Assembly (NCBI GenBank): GCA_900552385.1
Contig: URZI01000005.1
Location: 1-64,000 of the forward strand
Direction: 5' to 3'
Origin: an uncultured Collinsella sp.
GTDB taxonomy: Bacteria; Actinomycetota; Coriobacteriia; Coriobacteriales; Coriobacteriaceae
DNA length: 64,000 nt
Program-made: the position numbers and the translations under genes
Shown here: in pieces, positions 24,415 through 32,426 of the stretch
Layout: every line of letters begins with the position of its first letter
How positions within the stretch are numbered: position 1 is the stretch's first letter
The notes under the pieces: generated by a model
Seen by the model: the letters and a program-made list of their open reading frames with translations, nothing else
Databases searched by the model: none
What the model was told of the DNA's origin: nothing

Positions 24415-24439
24415 ACTGTATTCCATTTTGGAATACAGT
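24415..24439. promoter_or_regulatory. Perfect 25-bp palindrome, probable operator of the PTS operon
   Basis: Arms ACTGTATTCCA and TGGAATACAGT flank a TTT centre, 78 bp upstream of the first gene of the operon. A perfect 11-bp dyad with a 3-bp centre is typical of a dimeric repressor site (GntR or LacI-like size). No repressor gene of these classes is adjacent. Confidence 0.6.
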
Positions 24440-24507
24440 TTTCCGTTCACACGCGATTCCCACTCGCCCAAACGATCGAGACGCCGACAACGCGAGCTTT
24501 AACAGAA

Positions 24508-24542
24508 AACGGGCGACCCGAATCTGTTACGGGCCGCCCGTT
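24508..24542 (-). terminator. Terminator of the HTH-aminotransferase gene
   Basis: On the minus strand AACGGGCGGCCCG pairs with CGGGTCGCCCGTT, followed by TTCTGTT, starting about 20 nt after the stop codon. Confidence 0.8.
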
Positions 24543-24564
24543 AAATGACAGACTATCTCTGTCG

Positions 24565-26085
24565 TTATGATTGGCGGTAATGGTCGAAGAAGTCGGCGAG
24601 GTCTTCGAGGGACTCTTTGAGTACTTCCATGCGCGGCAGGTACACGATGCGGAAGTGGTCGGGCTCAGCCCAGTTGAAGCCGCCGCCGCGCGTAATCAGG
24701 ATCTTCTTCTCGTGCAGCAGGTCAAGGGCGAATTGCTCGTCATCGGTGATGTTGAACTTTTTAACATCCATCTTGGGGAAGATGTAGAACGCCGCACGCG
24801 GCTTAACCACCGAGATGCCGTCAATCTTGTTGAGCGCCTCATACACAAAGTTGCGCTGCTCGTAGACACGGCCGCCGGGACGGATGTAGTCGTTGACCGA
24901 CTGATGGCCACCGAGTGCCGTCTGAACGATCGACTGAGCCGGCACGTTGGAGCACAGGCGCATGTTGGAGAGCATGTTGATGCCCATGATGAAGTCGCTC
25001 ATGCAGCGCTGGTTGCCCGAAAGCACCATCCAGCCAATACGATAGCCCGCAATCATGTGCGACTTGGACAGACCGCTAAAGGTAACGCAGGGCAGGTCGG
25101 GGGCGAGCGAGGCAATCGAGACGTGCTCGTAGCCGTCCATGCACAGGCGGTCGTAGATCTCATCGGCAAAGATCATCAGCTGATGCCTGCGTGCAATCTC
25201 GACGATGCCCTCGAGCACCTCGCGCGGATAGACAGAACCCGTGGGGTTGTTGGGGTTGATGATGACGAGGGCTTTGGTCGCGCTCGTAATCTTGGACTCC
25301 ATATCCTCCAAGTCGGGATACCAATCCGCCTGCTCATCACACAGATAATGTACGGGATGACCGCCGGCAAGGGTTGCGCACGCCGTCCAGAGCGGATAGT
25401 CAGGGCTGGGGATCAGAATCTCGTCGCCATTGTCGAGCAGCGCGTTCATCGAAAGCTGAATGAGCTCGGACACGCCGTTGCCCGTGTAGATGTGCTCCAT
25501 CTGAACATTGGGCAGGCCCTTGATCTGCGAATACTGCATGATCGCCTTGCGCGCGGAGAACAGGCCACGCGAGTTGGAATAGCCTTCGCAGTCGGGCAGC
25601 TGCTGGCGCATGTCCTTGATGACCTCATCGGGTGTGCGGAAACCGAAGGGCGCCGGGTTGCCGATATTGAGCTTGAGAATGCGCTCGCCCTCGTCCTCCA
25701 TACGGGCGGCCTCGTCGACGACGGGACCGCGCACGTCATACAGGACGTTGTCGAGTTTGGTGGATTTAGAAAAAGTACGCATGGTGGTGCTCCTTGCAAT
25801 TTGAGCTGAGGGATGGGGTTCGGGCTTGGAATCGTTGCGGGGTGATGATGCCTCGCCTTGATCGGCGTCGCCGGCGAGCAGCCAGGTAACATCGACCTCC
25901 AAAATACGGGCGAGCAGCTCAGCCACATCGCGCCGCGGGATCGTCTTGCCGCTCACATATTGGCTCATCTGACTCTTGCCGAGTTTTTTGCCGAGCATCT
26001 CCGATGCGCGGATTACGTCCGATTGGCGAACGTCGCGATTGGACATAGTCTGTCGCAGGCGATCGCAAAACGTCTCTTGGGCCAC
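24565..26085 (-). CDS. Cro-type HTH fused to an AlaA-like aminotransferase
   Basis: A 506-aa fusion. Residues 1-75 form an XRE/Cro-like helix-turn-helix (KKLGKSQMSQYVSGKTIPRRDVAELLARIL), here spanning two recognised pieces, then a polar linker, then a fold-type I aminotransferase from about residue 100. The PLP lysine is in TFSGLSKSHMIAGYR; ADEIYD and PNNPTG are also present. The aminotransferase part resembles alanine aminotransferase AlaA. The GTG start at 26085 has AAGGAGG 5 nt upstream. This is not the GntR-based MocR arrangement. Four GTTCAATT motifs upstream suggest autoregulation that senses an amino acid through the enzyme domain. Confidence 0.87.
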   Translation of the reverse strand: MAQETFCDRLRQTMSNRDVRQSDVIRASEMLGKKLGKSQMSQYVSGKTIPRRDVAELLARILEVDVTWLLAGDADQGEASSPRNDSKPEPHPSAQIARSTTMRTFSKSTKLDNVLYDVRGPVVDEAARMEDEGERILKLNIGNPAPFGFRTPDEVIKDMRQQLPDCEGYSNSRGLFSARKAIMQYSQIKGLPNVQMEHIYTGNGVSELIQLSMNALLDNGDEILIPSPDYPLWTACATLAGGHPVHYLCDEQADWYPDLEDMESKITSATKALVIINPNNPTGSVYPREVLEGIVEIARRHQLMIFADEIYDRLCMDGYEHVSIASLAPDLPCVTFSGLSKSHMIAGYRIGWMVLSGNQRCMSDFIMGINMLSNMRLCSNVPAQSIVQTALGGHQSVNDYIRPGGRVYEQRNFVYEALNKIDGISVVKPRAAFYIFPKMDVKKFNITDDEQFALDLLHEKKILITRGGGFNWAEPDHFRIVYLPRMEVLKESLEDLADFFDHYRQS

Positions 26086-26106
26086 AGGAACCTCCTTGCT
26101 GGCAAA

Positions 26107-26187
26107 GTTCAATTTATAGAACACGAATTGAACCAAGGTTCAATTTAGCAAGCAGTATAGCGCCGTACCTCATTCGAAAGTTCAATT
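26107..26187. promoter_or_regulatory. Cluster of GTTCAATT sites upstream of the HTH-aminotransferase
   Basis: GTTCAATT occurs at 26107-26114, inverted at 26126-26133, and again direct at 26138-26145 and 26180-26187. The first two form a perfect inverted repeat with an 11-bp spacer. This is a likely operator for the HTH domain encoded just downstream. Confidence 0.6.
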
Positions 26188-26247
26188 TCATAAGAAAACG
26201 TACGGAACTCCGAGTTTTGCCCAAAGCGGACAATGACGTGCACACGT

Positions 26248-27105
26248 TTAGAGGTATTCAAGGAATCGAGCGGCGGCAAGCGAAACGTCAGCCGTGCGAT
26301 ATATCGCATTGATCTGCCGATGGGGATGTCCCTCGAGTGGTCGCACGGCAACATCGAACTGACAGCGGCGCAAGATGAGCGCGGGAAGAATGCTCACGCC
26401 CAAGCCGTCCTCGACCATAGCCATAATCGCATAGTCATCCCAAGTCGACAGCTTAGAGCGCACCGCCAGGCCCGCGCGGCGAAACAGCGGCGTAATCTCG
26501 TCATCGGTGCCGCGTTCTAGCAGAATAAACTGCTCGTTAGCCAAATCGGAAAGAGAGACGGCCTCCGCCGTGGCAAGCAAAGAGCCTGTCGGCACTACCG
26601 CCATCAACTCGTCGCGCACCAAAGGCCGCGATGCCATGCCGTTTTCTCGGGGCTCATGCGGGATAAAGCCCAGATCGCAGCGGCCCTCTGACACCCATTG
26701 TTCAATCTCTGAGTAATCGCCCATCAGCAACTCGTAATCGACGTCCGGGTGATCGGCGCGAAAGCGCGCAATCACTGGCGGCAGCACGTGGGTCGCCACA
26801 CTCGAAAACGTACCGATGCAGATTTTGCCGCGCATGAGCCCGCGCATCTCATCCACCCGTCGCTGCAAGCGAGTGAATTCCTCACAGAGCGCCTCGACAG
26901 CCGGCATGACCTGCCGCCCGTCGGCAGAAAGCACTACGCCCTCGCGACTGCGGTCGAGCACCTTAAAGCCCCAATCGGCCTCAAGATCGGCCACCATACG
27001 GCTCACGCCCGACTGTGAATAGCTCAGCCGCTCGGCAGCACGCGTAAAGCTTCCGGCGCGCACCGTCTCCAGCAGCACCTGCATCTTTTGAATATTCGTT
27101 TCCAC
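26248..27105 (-). CDS. LysR regulator divergent from an EamA transporter
   Basis: A 285-aa LysR protein. FTRAAERLSYSQSGVSRMV is the recognition region. The start is set at GTG 27105 (VETNIQKMQ) with GGAGG 6 nt upstream; an ATG 21 nt earlier has none. It is divergent from the EamA transporter at 27224, the usual layout for a regulator and its target. The intergenic gap has a GTTCAC/GTGAAC dyad near 27178-27194 and TATGCAT repeats. A second LysR/EamA pair with the same layout lies at 62564-64000. Confidence 0.87.
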   Translation of the reverse strand: METNIQKMQVLLETVRAGSFTRAAERLSYSQSGVSRMVADLEADWGFKVLDRSREGVVLSADGRQVMPAVEALCEEFTRLQRRVDEMRGLMRGKICIGTFSSVATHVLPPVIARFRADHPDVDYELLMGDYSEIEQWVSEGRCDLGFIPHEPRENGMASRPLVRDELMAVVPTGSLLATAEAVSLSDLANEQFILLERGTDDEITPLFRRAGLAVRSKLSTWDDYAIMAMVEDGLGVSILPALILRRCQFDVAVRPLEGHPHRQINAIYRTADVSLAAARFLEYL

Positions 27106-27223
27106 GAGGCGCCTCCACCTATGCATGAGTTTTTGTCATGTTAACTATGCATTATATTCGCTTTTCTTCTAAAGCCAGTTCACCCATAGTGAACTTGTTC
27201 GGATATAGAGGGGACGGAAGCGC

Positions 27224-28135
27224 ATGAACAACGGACTGTTTACGTACTTAGCAGCATTGCTATTGTTTGGCTTCAACGGCATCATCGCCGCTGCCATCGC
27301 GCTGCCGAGCTCGGATATCGTGCTACTACGCACGTTTTTGGGCGCACTCTCGCTTGTCACCATTCTCGCCATCACCCAACGCCATAAGTTGCAGGCGCCA
27401 TCTCGCCCCCGCGAAGCCGCAGCCCTCCTCCTCTCGGGAGCTGCGCTGGGCGCCAGCTGGATTTTTCTGTTCCGCGCCTACCAGACGATCGGCGTCGGCG
27501 TATCCTCGCTGCTGTACTACTGCGGCCCCATCATTGTCATGGCGCTCTCCCCGCTCATCTTTGGCGAAAAGCTGACCGGCGGCAAAATCGCCGGCTTTAT
27601 CGCCGTTGCTTGCGGTGCTTTTCTCATTGCAGCACAAGGTCTAGGCGGCAATATGCCCATTGCGGGTATCGCCTGCGGTATCGCCTCGGCATTTTGCTAT
27701 GCGCTGATGGTCATCGCTAGCAAGGGTGCGCCACACATCGAAGGCCTCGAGAACTCCACGCTCCAGGTGAGCGCCGCCTTTGTGACCGCGCTGGTCCTCA
27801 CGCTCATCACGCAGGGCGCTCCCTCATTCCTGTCCGCCGGCGTCGCCGCCAGTATTGATTGGCGCGCCGTCGTCATGCTCGGCGTCGTCAACACCGGCAT
27901 CGGTTGCCTGCTCTACTTTAGTGCCGTCGCCAAGCTGCCCGTCCAGACCGTCGCGGTCGTCGGCTACCTCGAGCCGCTTTCGGCCGTCGTGTTCTCGGCC
28001 GTCCTTTTGGGCGAAGCCATAACACCGGTCCGCCTGATGGGCGCCGCGCTTATCATCGGCGGCGCGATTTTTTGCGAACTCGCCGGCAAACGCGCAAACG
28101 CCAAGGCTGGCATCGCCCAGACAGTACGTGCTTAA
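27224..28135 (+). CDS. EamA/DMT family transporter
   Basis: A 303-aa membrane protein with about ten hydrophobic helices in two EamA repeats (for example FLGALSLVTILA in the first half and VGYLEPLSAVVFSAVLLGE in the second). Family members export amino acids or metabolites. GAGGGGACGG precedes the ATG. It is divergent from a LysR gene that probably controls it. The substrate is unknown. Confidence 0.87.
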   Translation: MNNGLFTYLAALLLFGFNGIIAAAIALPSSDIVLLRTFLGALSLVTILAITQRHKLQAPSRPREAAALLLSGAALGASWIFLFRAYQTIGVGVSSLLYYCGPIIVMALSPLIFGEKLTGGKIAGFIAVACGAFLIAAQGLGGNMPIAGIACGIASAFCYALMVIASKGAPHIEGLENSTLQVSAAFVTALVLTLITQGAPSFLSAGVAASIDWRAVVMLGVVNTGIGCLLYFSAVAKLPVQTVAVVGYLEPLSAVVFSAVLLGEAITPVRLMGAALIIGGAIFCELAGKRANAKAGIAQTVRA

Positions 28136-28169
28136 AAGCCCCTGCTTTGAAATGCTACCTGCGTAGATA

Positions 28170-28193
28170 AATAATCCCCAGCTGAGGATTATT
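28170..28193. terminator. Short perfect hairpin after the EamA gene
   Basis: AATAATCC and GGATTATT flank an 8-nt loop, 34 bp after the stop codon. No T run follows, so it may be a weak terminator or a regulator site for kup. Confidence 0.4.
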
Positions 28194-28292
28194 GTCTAAA
28201 ATAACCCGATGTGCCAAACTGCTCTTGTATGTATAAAGACGGCATAAAGTTTTTTGTCCTAGACAGATAACCGGATGTCTAAGGGAGTCCTC

Positions 28293-30524
28293 GTGGCACA
28301 CAATAAACTGGAGGCAAACCTCCAAGACCAGCACGGGCAAGGCGGGCACGGAGCCATCCCCCTCTCCGCTGGCATGCTGCTCGTAACGCTCGGCGTCGTC
28401 TATGGTGACATCGGCACGAGCCCCATGTACACCATGAAATCAATCGTCGCCAACAACGGCGGCATCGGTACCGTCAGCGAGGACATGATCCTGGGCGCGC
28501 TTTCGCTCGTCATCTGGACCATGACGCTCGTGACCACGGTCAAGTACGTGGTAATCGCCATGAAGGCCGACAACCACAACGAAGGCGGCATCTTCGCCCT
28601 GTTCAGCCTCGTACGCAAGGTGGCACCATGGCTGATTCTGCCCGCCATGATCGGCGGTGCGGCACTGCTCGCCGACGGCATCCTCACCCCCGCGGTCACG
28701 GTCACCACAGCCATTGAGGGCCTGCGTACCATCGAGTGGGGCCACGCACTATTGGGTGACGGTCAGACCAATGTGATCATCATCACCATCATCATTATCT
28801 GCGGTCTGTTTGCCATGCAGCGCGCCGGCACCTCGTCAATCGGCAAGCTCTTCGGCCCGCTCATGACGCTGTGGTTCCTGTTCCTGGCAGGCGCCGGCCT
28901 GTTCAACATGCTCGGCAACCTGTCCATCTTGCGCGCGCTCAACCCCATTCGCGGCATTATGTTCCTGTTCTCGCCCATCAACCACTCGGGCATCATGGTG
29001 CTCGGCTTCGTCTTCCTGTCGACGACCGGCGCCGAGGCGCTCTATTCAGACATGGGCCACGTGGGCAAGGCCAACATCTACGCATCCTGGCCGTTTGTTA
29101 AGGCGGCCCTCATCCTTAACTATCTGGGTCAGGGCGCTTGGCTGCTCGCCAACAACTCCAACCCCCAGATGCTCGCGATGGATATCGTTAACCCGTTCTA
29201 TATGATGCTCCCCGAGCCCCTGCGCCCCTTTGCCATCGTGCTTTCGGCCGTGGCGGCCATCATTGCCTCGCAGGCGCTCATCACCGGCTCGTTCTCGCTG
29301 GTATCCGAGGCAACGCGTCTCAACCTTATGCCGCATCTGCGCATCCACTACCCCAGCGACACCAAGGGCCAGCTCTATATTCCGCTCGTCAATAACATCA
29401 TGTGGGTCGGCTGCATCTTCATCGTGCTGCTGTTCCAAAACTCCGAGCGCATGGAGAGCGCCTACGGCCTCGCCATTACCGTGACCATGCTCATGACCAC
29501 GACGCTTTTGACGAGCTACATCGCCGGCATCCTCAAGCACAGGCTGGGTGCCTGCGTCTTCGCCCTGCTCTTTGGTGCCATTGAGCTGTGCTTCTTCGCC
29601 TCGTGCCTCACCATGTTCTTTGACGGCGGCTACGTCATGATCTTCCTGGCCGCACTGCTGTTTGGCCTTATGTACGTGTGGCGCCGCGGCACCGCCATCG
29701 AGCGCACGCAGACGATTTTGCTGCCCGTCTCCAAGTACATCGACCAGCTCAACCGCCTGCGCAATGACGAGACCTACCCCGTGCTCGCCGACAATCTGGT
29801 GTTCCTCACCAACAGCCCCGACCCGCTCACGCTCGACCGCGACGTGCTCTATTCCATCCTGGACAAGCACCCCAAGCGCGCCAAGGCATATTGGTTCATC
29901 AACGTACACGTTACCGACGAGCCCTATACGCACGAGTATTCCGTTGAGACCTTTGGCACAGACTTCCTGTTCCGCGTGCGCTTGGACCTGGGCTTTAAGG
30001 TCAATCAGCGCATCAACGCCTACCTGCGCCAGATCGTTGGCGACCTGATGGCCTCGGGTGAGTTGCCGCCGCAGCACCACACCTACTCCATCTACGAGAC
30101 GCGCGGCAACGTGGGCGACTTCCGTTTTTGCATGCTGCGCAAGATGCTTGCCCCCGAAACGGACATCAACCGCAACGACCATCGCGTCATGGCCATCAAG
30201 TACGCCGTCCGCCGCGCCTGCGGAAGCCCGGCACGCTGGTACGGTCTTGAGAACTCGGCCATCATCATCGAGTACGTACCGCTCTTTGCCCGCATGCGCC
30301 CGGCCGTCAAACTCGTGCGCACCCAGGTGCCGCTCGAGGTTCAGATCGAAGAGGCCGAGGAAATGGAAGTCGACATCTTCTCGGACGACTTGGTCAACGG
30401 CAACGAAGCCGGTAGGGACATGAACATCGATCCCACCGAGCTGCTCGAGAGCGTCGCCGATACGCCCGAACAGCAACAGCTCGACGGCCTCGAAAGTGAA
30501 CAACTCAACGACGCCAACTTCTAG
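28293..30524 (+). CDS. kup: Kup-type potassium uptake transporter
   Basis: A 743-aa KUP/HAK/KT transporter. The first helix has the signature GVVYGDIGTSPMYT, followed by about twelve membrane helices and a C-terminal cytoplasmic domain with TFGTDFLFRVRLDLGFKVNQR. Length is somewhat above the usual 620-690 aa, because of an acidic tail (EEAEEMEVDIFSDD and a Gln/Glu end). The GTG start at 28293 has AAGGGAG 5 nt upstream; an ATG 18 nt earlier has none. A CCTAGACA/TGTCTAAGG inverted repeat (28258-28284) overlaps this ribosome binding site and might mask it. No cyclic-di-AMP riboswitch was recognised. Confidence 0.93.
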   Translation: MAHNKLEANLQDQHGQGGHGAIPLSAGMLLVTLGVVYGDIGTSPMYTMKSIVANNGGIGTVSEDMILGALSLVIWTMTLVTTVKYVVIAMKADNHNEGGIFALFSLVRKVAPWLILPAMIGGAALLADGILTPAVTVTTAIEGLRTIEWGHALLGDGQTNVIIITIIIICGLFAMQRAGTSSIGKLFGPLMTLWFLFLAGAGLFNMLGNLSILRALNPIRGIMFLFSPINHSGIMVLGFVFLSTTGAEALYSDMGHVGKANIYASWPFVKAALILNYLGQGAWLLANNSNPQMLAMDIVNPFYMMLPEPLRPFAIVLSAVAAIIASQALITGSFSLVSEATRLNLMPHLRIHYPSDTKGQLYIPLVNNIMWVGCIFIVLLFQNSERMESAYGLAITVTMLMTTTLLTSYIAGILKHRLGACVFALLFGAIELCFFASCLTMFFDGGYVMIFLAALLFGLMYVWRRGTAIERTQTILLPVSKYIDQLNRLRNDETYPVLADNLVFLTNSPDPLTLDRDVLYSILDKHPKRAKAYWFINVHVTDEPYTHEYSVETFGTDFLFRVRLDLGFKVNQRINAYLRQIVGDLMASGELPPQHHTYSIYETRGNVGDFRFCMLRKMLAPETDINRNDHRVMAIKYAVRRACGSPARWYGLENSAIIIEYVPLFARMRPAVKLVRTQVPLEVQIEEAEEMEVDIFSDDLVNGNEAGRDMNIDPTELLESVADTPEQQQLDGLESEQLNDANF

Positions 30525-30546
30525 CGACGTCACAAATCAACGAAAG

Positions 30547-30582
30547 CGGCCCTGCACCTCACGGGAGATGCAGGGCCGTTTT
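30547..30582. terminator. Terminator between kup and bile salt hydrolase genes
   Basis: CGGCCCTGCA at 30547-30556 pairs with TGCAGGGCCG at 30569-30578, followed by TTTT, in the gap between convergent genes. Confidence 0.88.
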
Positions 30583-30603
30583 GCATTGCGGTAAAGCTAT
30601 CGG

Positions 30604-31569
30604 CTACGAACGGCGCGGCTCGGGAACCACGAGCCTATCGGGGCTCGCGCCCTCGGCATCCATCAGGCTCACGTAGCGAATCGACGGATCCCCATACATC
30701 GCGTAGTAATAATTGCCCGTGCGCGCGCTAAAGCATCCGGTGTAGATAGTCTTCTCGAACTTGCCATCGCCCATCCTGGACGCTCCCTCGATCATCACCA
30801 CGCCCTCGAGCGAGCGGAACATGCGAACGACGTTTTCGGTCTCGCTCTCCTTTTGCGGGTAATTGGCATTGAGGTACGCCGCCTTTACAAAACGGCTCGG
30901 CGAATAGCAATCGCCCGGAATGCCGCGCATGCCGGCACCGGCTCCATAGGGCTTGAGCTCGGCGCCACGCCATGTCGCCGTCTGCGGAAAATCGCTTGTG
31001 GCGGTGATATAGGTGCGCAGGTTTTCCATGTGCCACGGGAAGGTCGGCTGGTTGGCAAGGGTGTCGACCGGATCGTCGTATACATGCAGGCCGTCAGCCA
31101 TCATCTCGACCACGATGCTGCGCTGGCTGTCGCCGATAATCCAATGGAGCAGCGACACGCCCAGCCCCTCTCCGGCAGATTTGGCGACAATCACCGTGTC
31201 GCGCAGCGCGGCCTCGACCTCATCGACCGTCGAGAACGTCGCTGCCACCCACAGGGGAAACTCATAGGCCGCGATATTGGTCTTGCCGTTGACAGGGTCC
31301 TCGGCATACTCGGCATAACCCGGGAAATTGAGACCCGCCACGGCGAGGCCCGCATCGTTGCCGCAATCGAAGAACATAGGGTAGTTCCTGTAATCGATGC
31401 ACATACCGATCACCGCGTGCGCCGCTGTCGCGTCGTCGATAAACGAATACGGAATGTGAAACCCGCGCGGCATCACGCGAACCTGTTGGCCGTAGTCAAA
31501 GCTCCAGTCGAGATTGCGGCCCAGATACATGTGGCCAGAATTATCGGTGAATCGAATACTCGTACACAT
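30604..31569 (-). CDS. bsh: Choloylglycine hydrolase (bile salt hydrolase)
   Basis: A 321-aa N-terminal nucleophile hydrolase. With the start at 31569 (TAGGAGG 4 nt upstream) the protein begins MCTSIRF, so removal of Met exposes Cys 2. Other active-site residues fall at the family positions: Arg 18 and Asp 21 in GRNLDWSF, Asn 81 in GLNFPG, Asn 173 in NQPTFPWH and Arg 226 in SPSRFV. Asn 81 and IPGDCYSPSRFV favour bile salt hydrolase over penicillin V acylase. It would deconjugate taurine or glycine from bile acids, typical of gut residents. There is no signal peptide. Confidence 0.92.
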   Translation of the reverse strand: MCTSIRFTDNSGHMYLGRNLDWSFDYGQQVRVMPRGFHIPYSFIDDATAAHAVIGMCIDYRNYPMFFDCGNDAGLAVAGLNFPGYAEYAEDPVNGKTNIAAYEFPLWVAATFSTVDEVEAALRDTVIVAKSAGEGLGVSLLHWIIGDSQRSIVVEMMADGLHVYDDPVDTLANQPTFPWHMENLRTYITATSDFPQTATWRGAELKPYGAGAGMRGIPGDCYSPSRFVKAAYLNANYPQKESETENVVRMFRSLEGVVMIEGASRMGDGKFEKTIYTGCFSARTGNYYYAMYGDPSIRYVSLMDAEGASPDRLVVPEPRRS

Positions 31570-31632
31570 AGCGCCTCCTAGCTTTACGTTCTTGCTAATT
31601 TCATTGTCTCCAAACAAAAAGGCGCTAAACAC

Positions 31633-31669
31633 AAAAGCCCGGACATGACAACAATGTCATGCCCGGGCT
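31633..31669 (-). terminator. Terminator downstream of the second deformylase-like gene
   Basis: On the minus strand AGCCCGGGCATGACA pairs with TGTCATGTCCGGGCT (one mismatch), followed by TTTTGTG. Confidence 0.8.
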
Positions 31670-31707
31670 ATTCAAGCAGGATAAACTCAACCAAGTTAAC
31701 CCCGCAG

Positions 31708-31820
31708 GTCGTCTAAGGGGTCAAAGTGCCGCAGATTGCCACGAAAGAGGAGCGAAGCGTACTTAAGGTACGCGAGCGACGATTGAGCGGCAAGGTGCGG
31801 TGCTTTGGTCCCCTTAGACC
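31708..31820. repeat. 113-bp extended palindrome containing a stop codon
   Basis: GTCTAAGGGG at 31711-31720 pairs exactly with 31810-31819. The inner segments CAAAGTGCCGCA and TGCGGTGCTTTG, then TTGCC and GGCAA, and finally GCGTAC and GTACGC continue the fold toward a small TTAAG loop. The stop codon (31814-31816) of the deformylase-like gene lies in the outer arm. No T run follows directly; a terminator comes about 40 nt later. May be a repetitive palindromic element or a structured RNA tail. Confidence 0.65.
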
Positions 31821-32233
31821 AACTTTCCAAGACAGTGATCGATCATATGCTGGATCATCTGTGCCTCAAAGCCCGCGTAGTCGCGGCGGCACTCCTTCAT
31901 CTTGCCGTCGACGATCTGGTCAAAGGCAACCTTGCACTTGATGTAGCGCGTGGACTTGGTGACCTCCCCGTGCGTCAGGCAGCTCTCCTCCATCTTGCTG
32001 GCACCCAGGCCAAACACCAGACGGGGGTTGTAGAGCACATGGGGCTCGCCGGCGTCGTCCAGATAGACGCAGACCTTCTTGGTGACGCCGATCTGGTTGG
32101 CGGCGAGGCAGCCGGCATCGTCGAGCGACTTGATGGTATCGATCAGGTCCTGTGCCACCGACTCGTCCTCGACGGTCGCGACCTCGCAACGCTGGGACAG
32201 AATAGCCTCGTCGTGGCAGAGCTCTTTAATCAT
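31814..32233 (-). CDS. Peptide deformylase-like protein lacking the catalytic Glu
   Basis: A 139-aa homologue of the deformylase at 17762. Motif 1 is intact (GCLAANQIGV), motif 2 reads MEESCLTHG instead of EGCLS, and motif 3 reads QHMIDHCLG, so both His and the Cys ligands remain but the catalytic Glu is Met. It may bind metal but is probably a poor deformylase. The start at 32233 (MIKELCHD) has GGAGG 5 nt upstream. Its stop codon lies in the arm of a long palindrome. Confidence 0.82.
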   Translation of the reverse strand: MIKELCHDEAILSQRCEVATVEDESVAQDLIDTIKSLDDAGCLAANQIGVTKKVCVYLDDAGEPHVLYNPRLVFGLGASKMEESCLTHGEVTKSTRYIKCKVAFDQIVDGKMKECRRDYAGFEAQMIQHMIDHCLGKLV

Positions 32234-32426
32234 ACGTTCCTCCATAGGGGTCGTTGTAACTGCTTAAGTATACGGTACCCACACATTTTCATGCGAAAAA
32301 TACCGTCCGTCTGCTACAAAGCGCCGAACATCAACATGCGAGGAACATCAACCTTTCAAAGGCGATATAGTAGTTGAGTTCGTGTCAATCGGCCTAAACT
32401 CGGGGCCGAACAAGGAAAGGGTATGC

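Noticed and set aside
28136..28292. Cyclic-di-AMP riboswitch upstream of kup
   Set aside because: Expected from the gene's role, but the conserved core sequences were not found.
29046..30533. Minus-strand frame of 495 codons inside kup
   Set aside because: Repetitive His/Glu/Val composition and no motifs; the Kup reading is unambiguous.
32234..32426. Purine riboswitch upstream of the NCS2 permease
   Set aside because: No conserved TATA...GTCTAC core or three-way junction could be seen.
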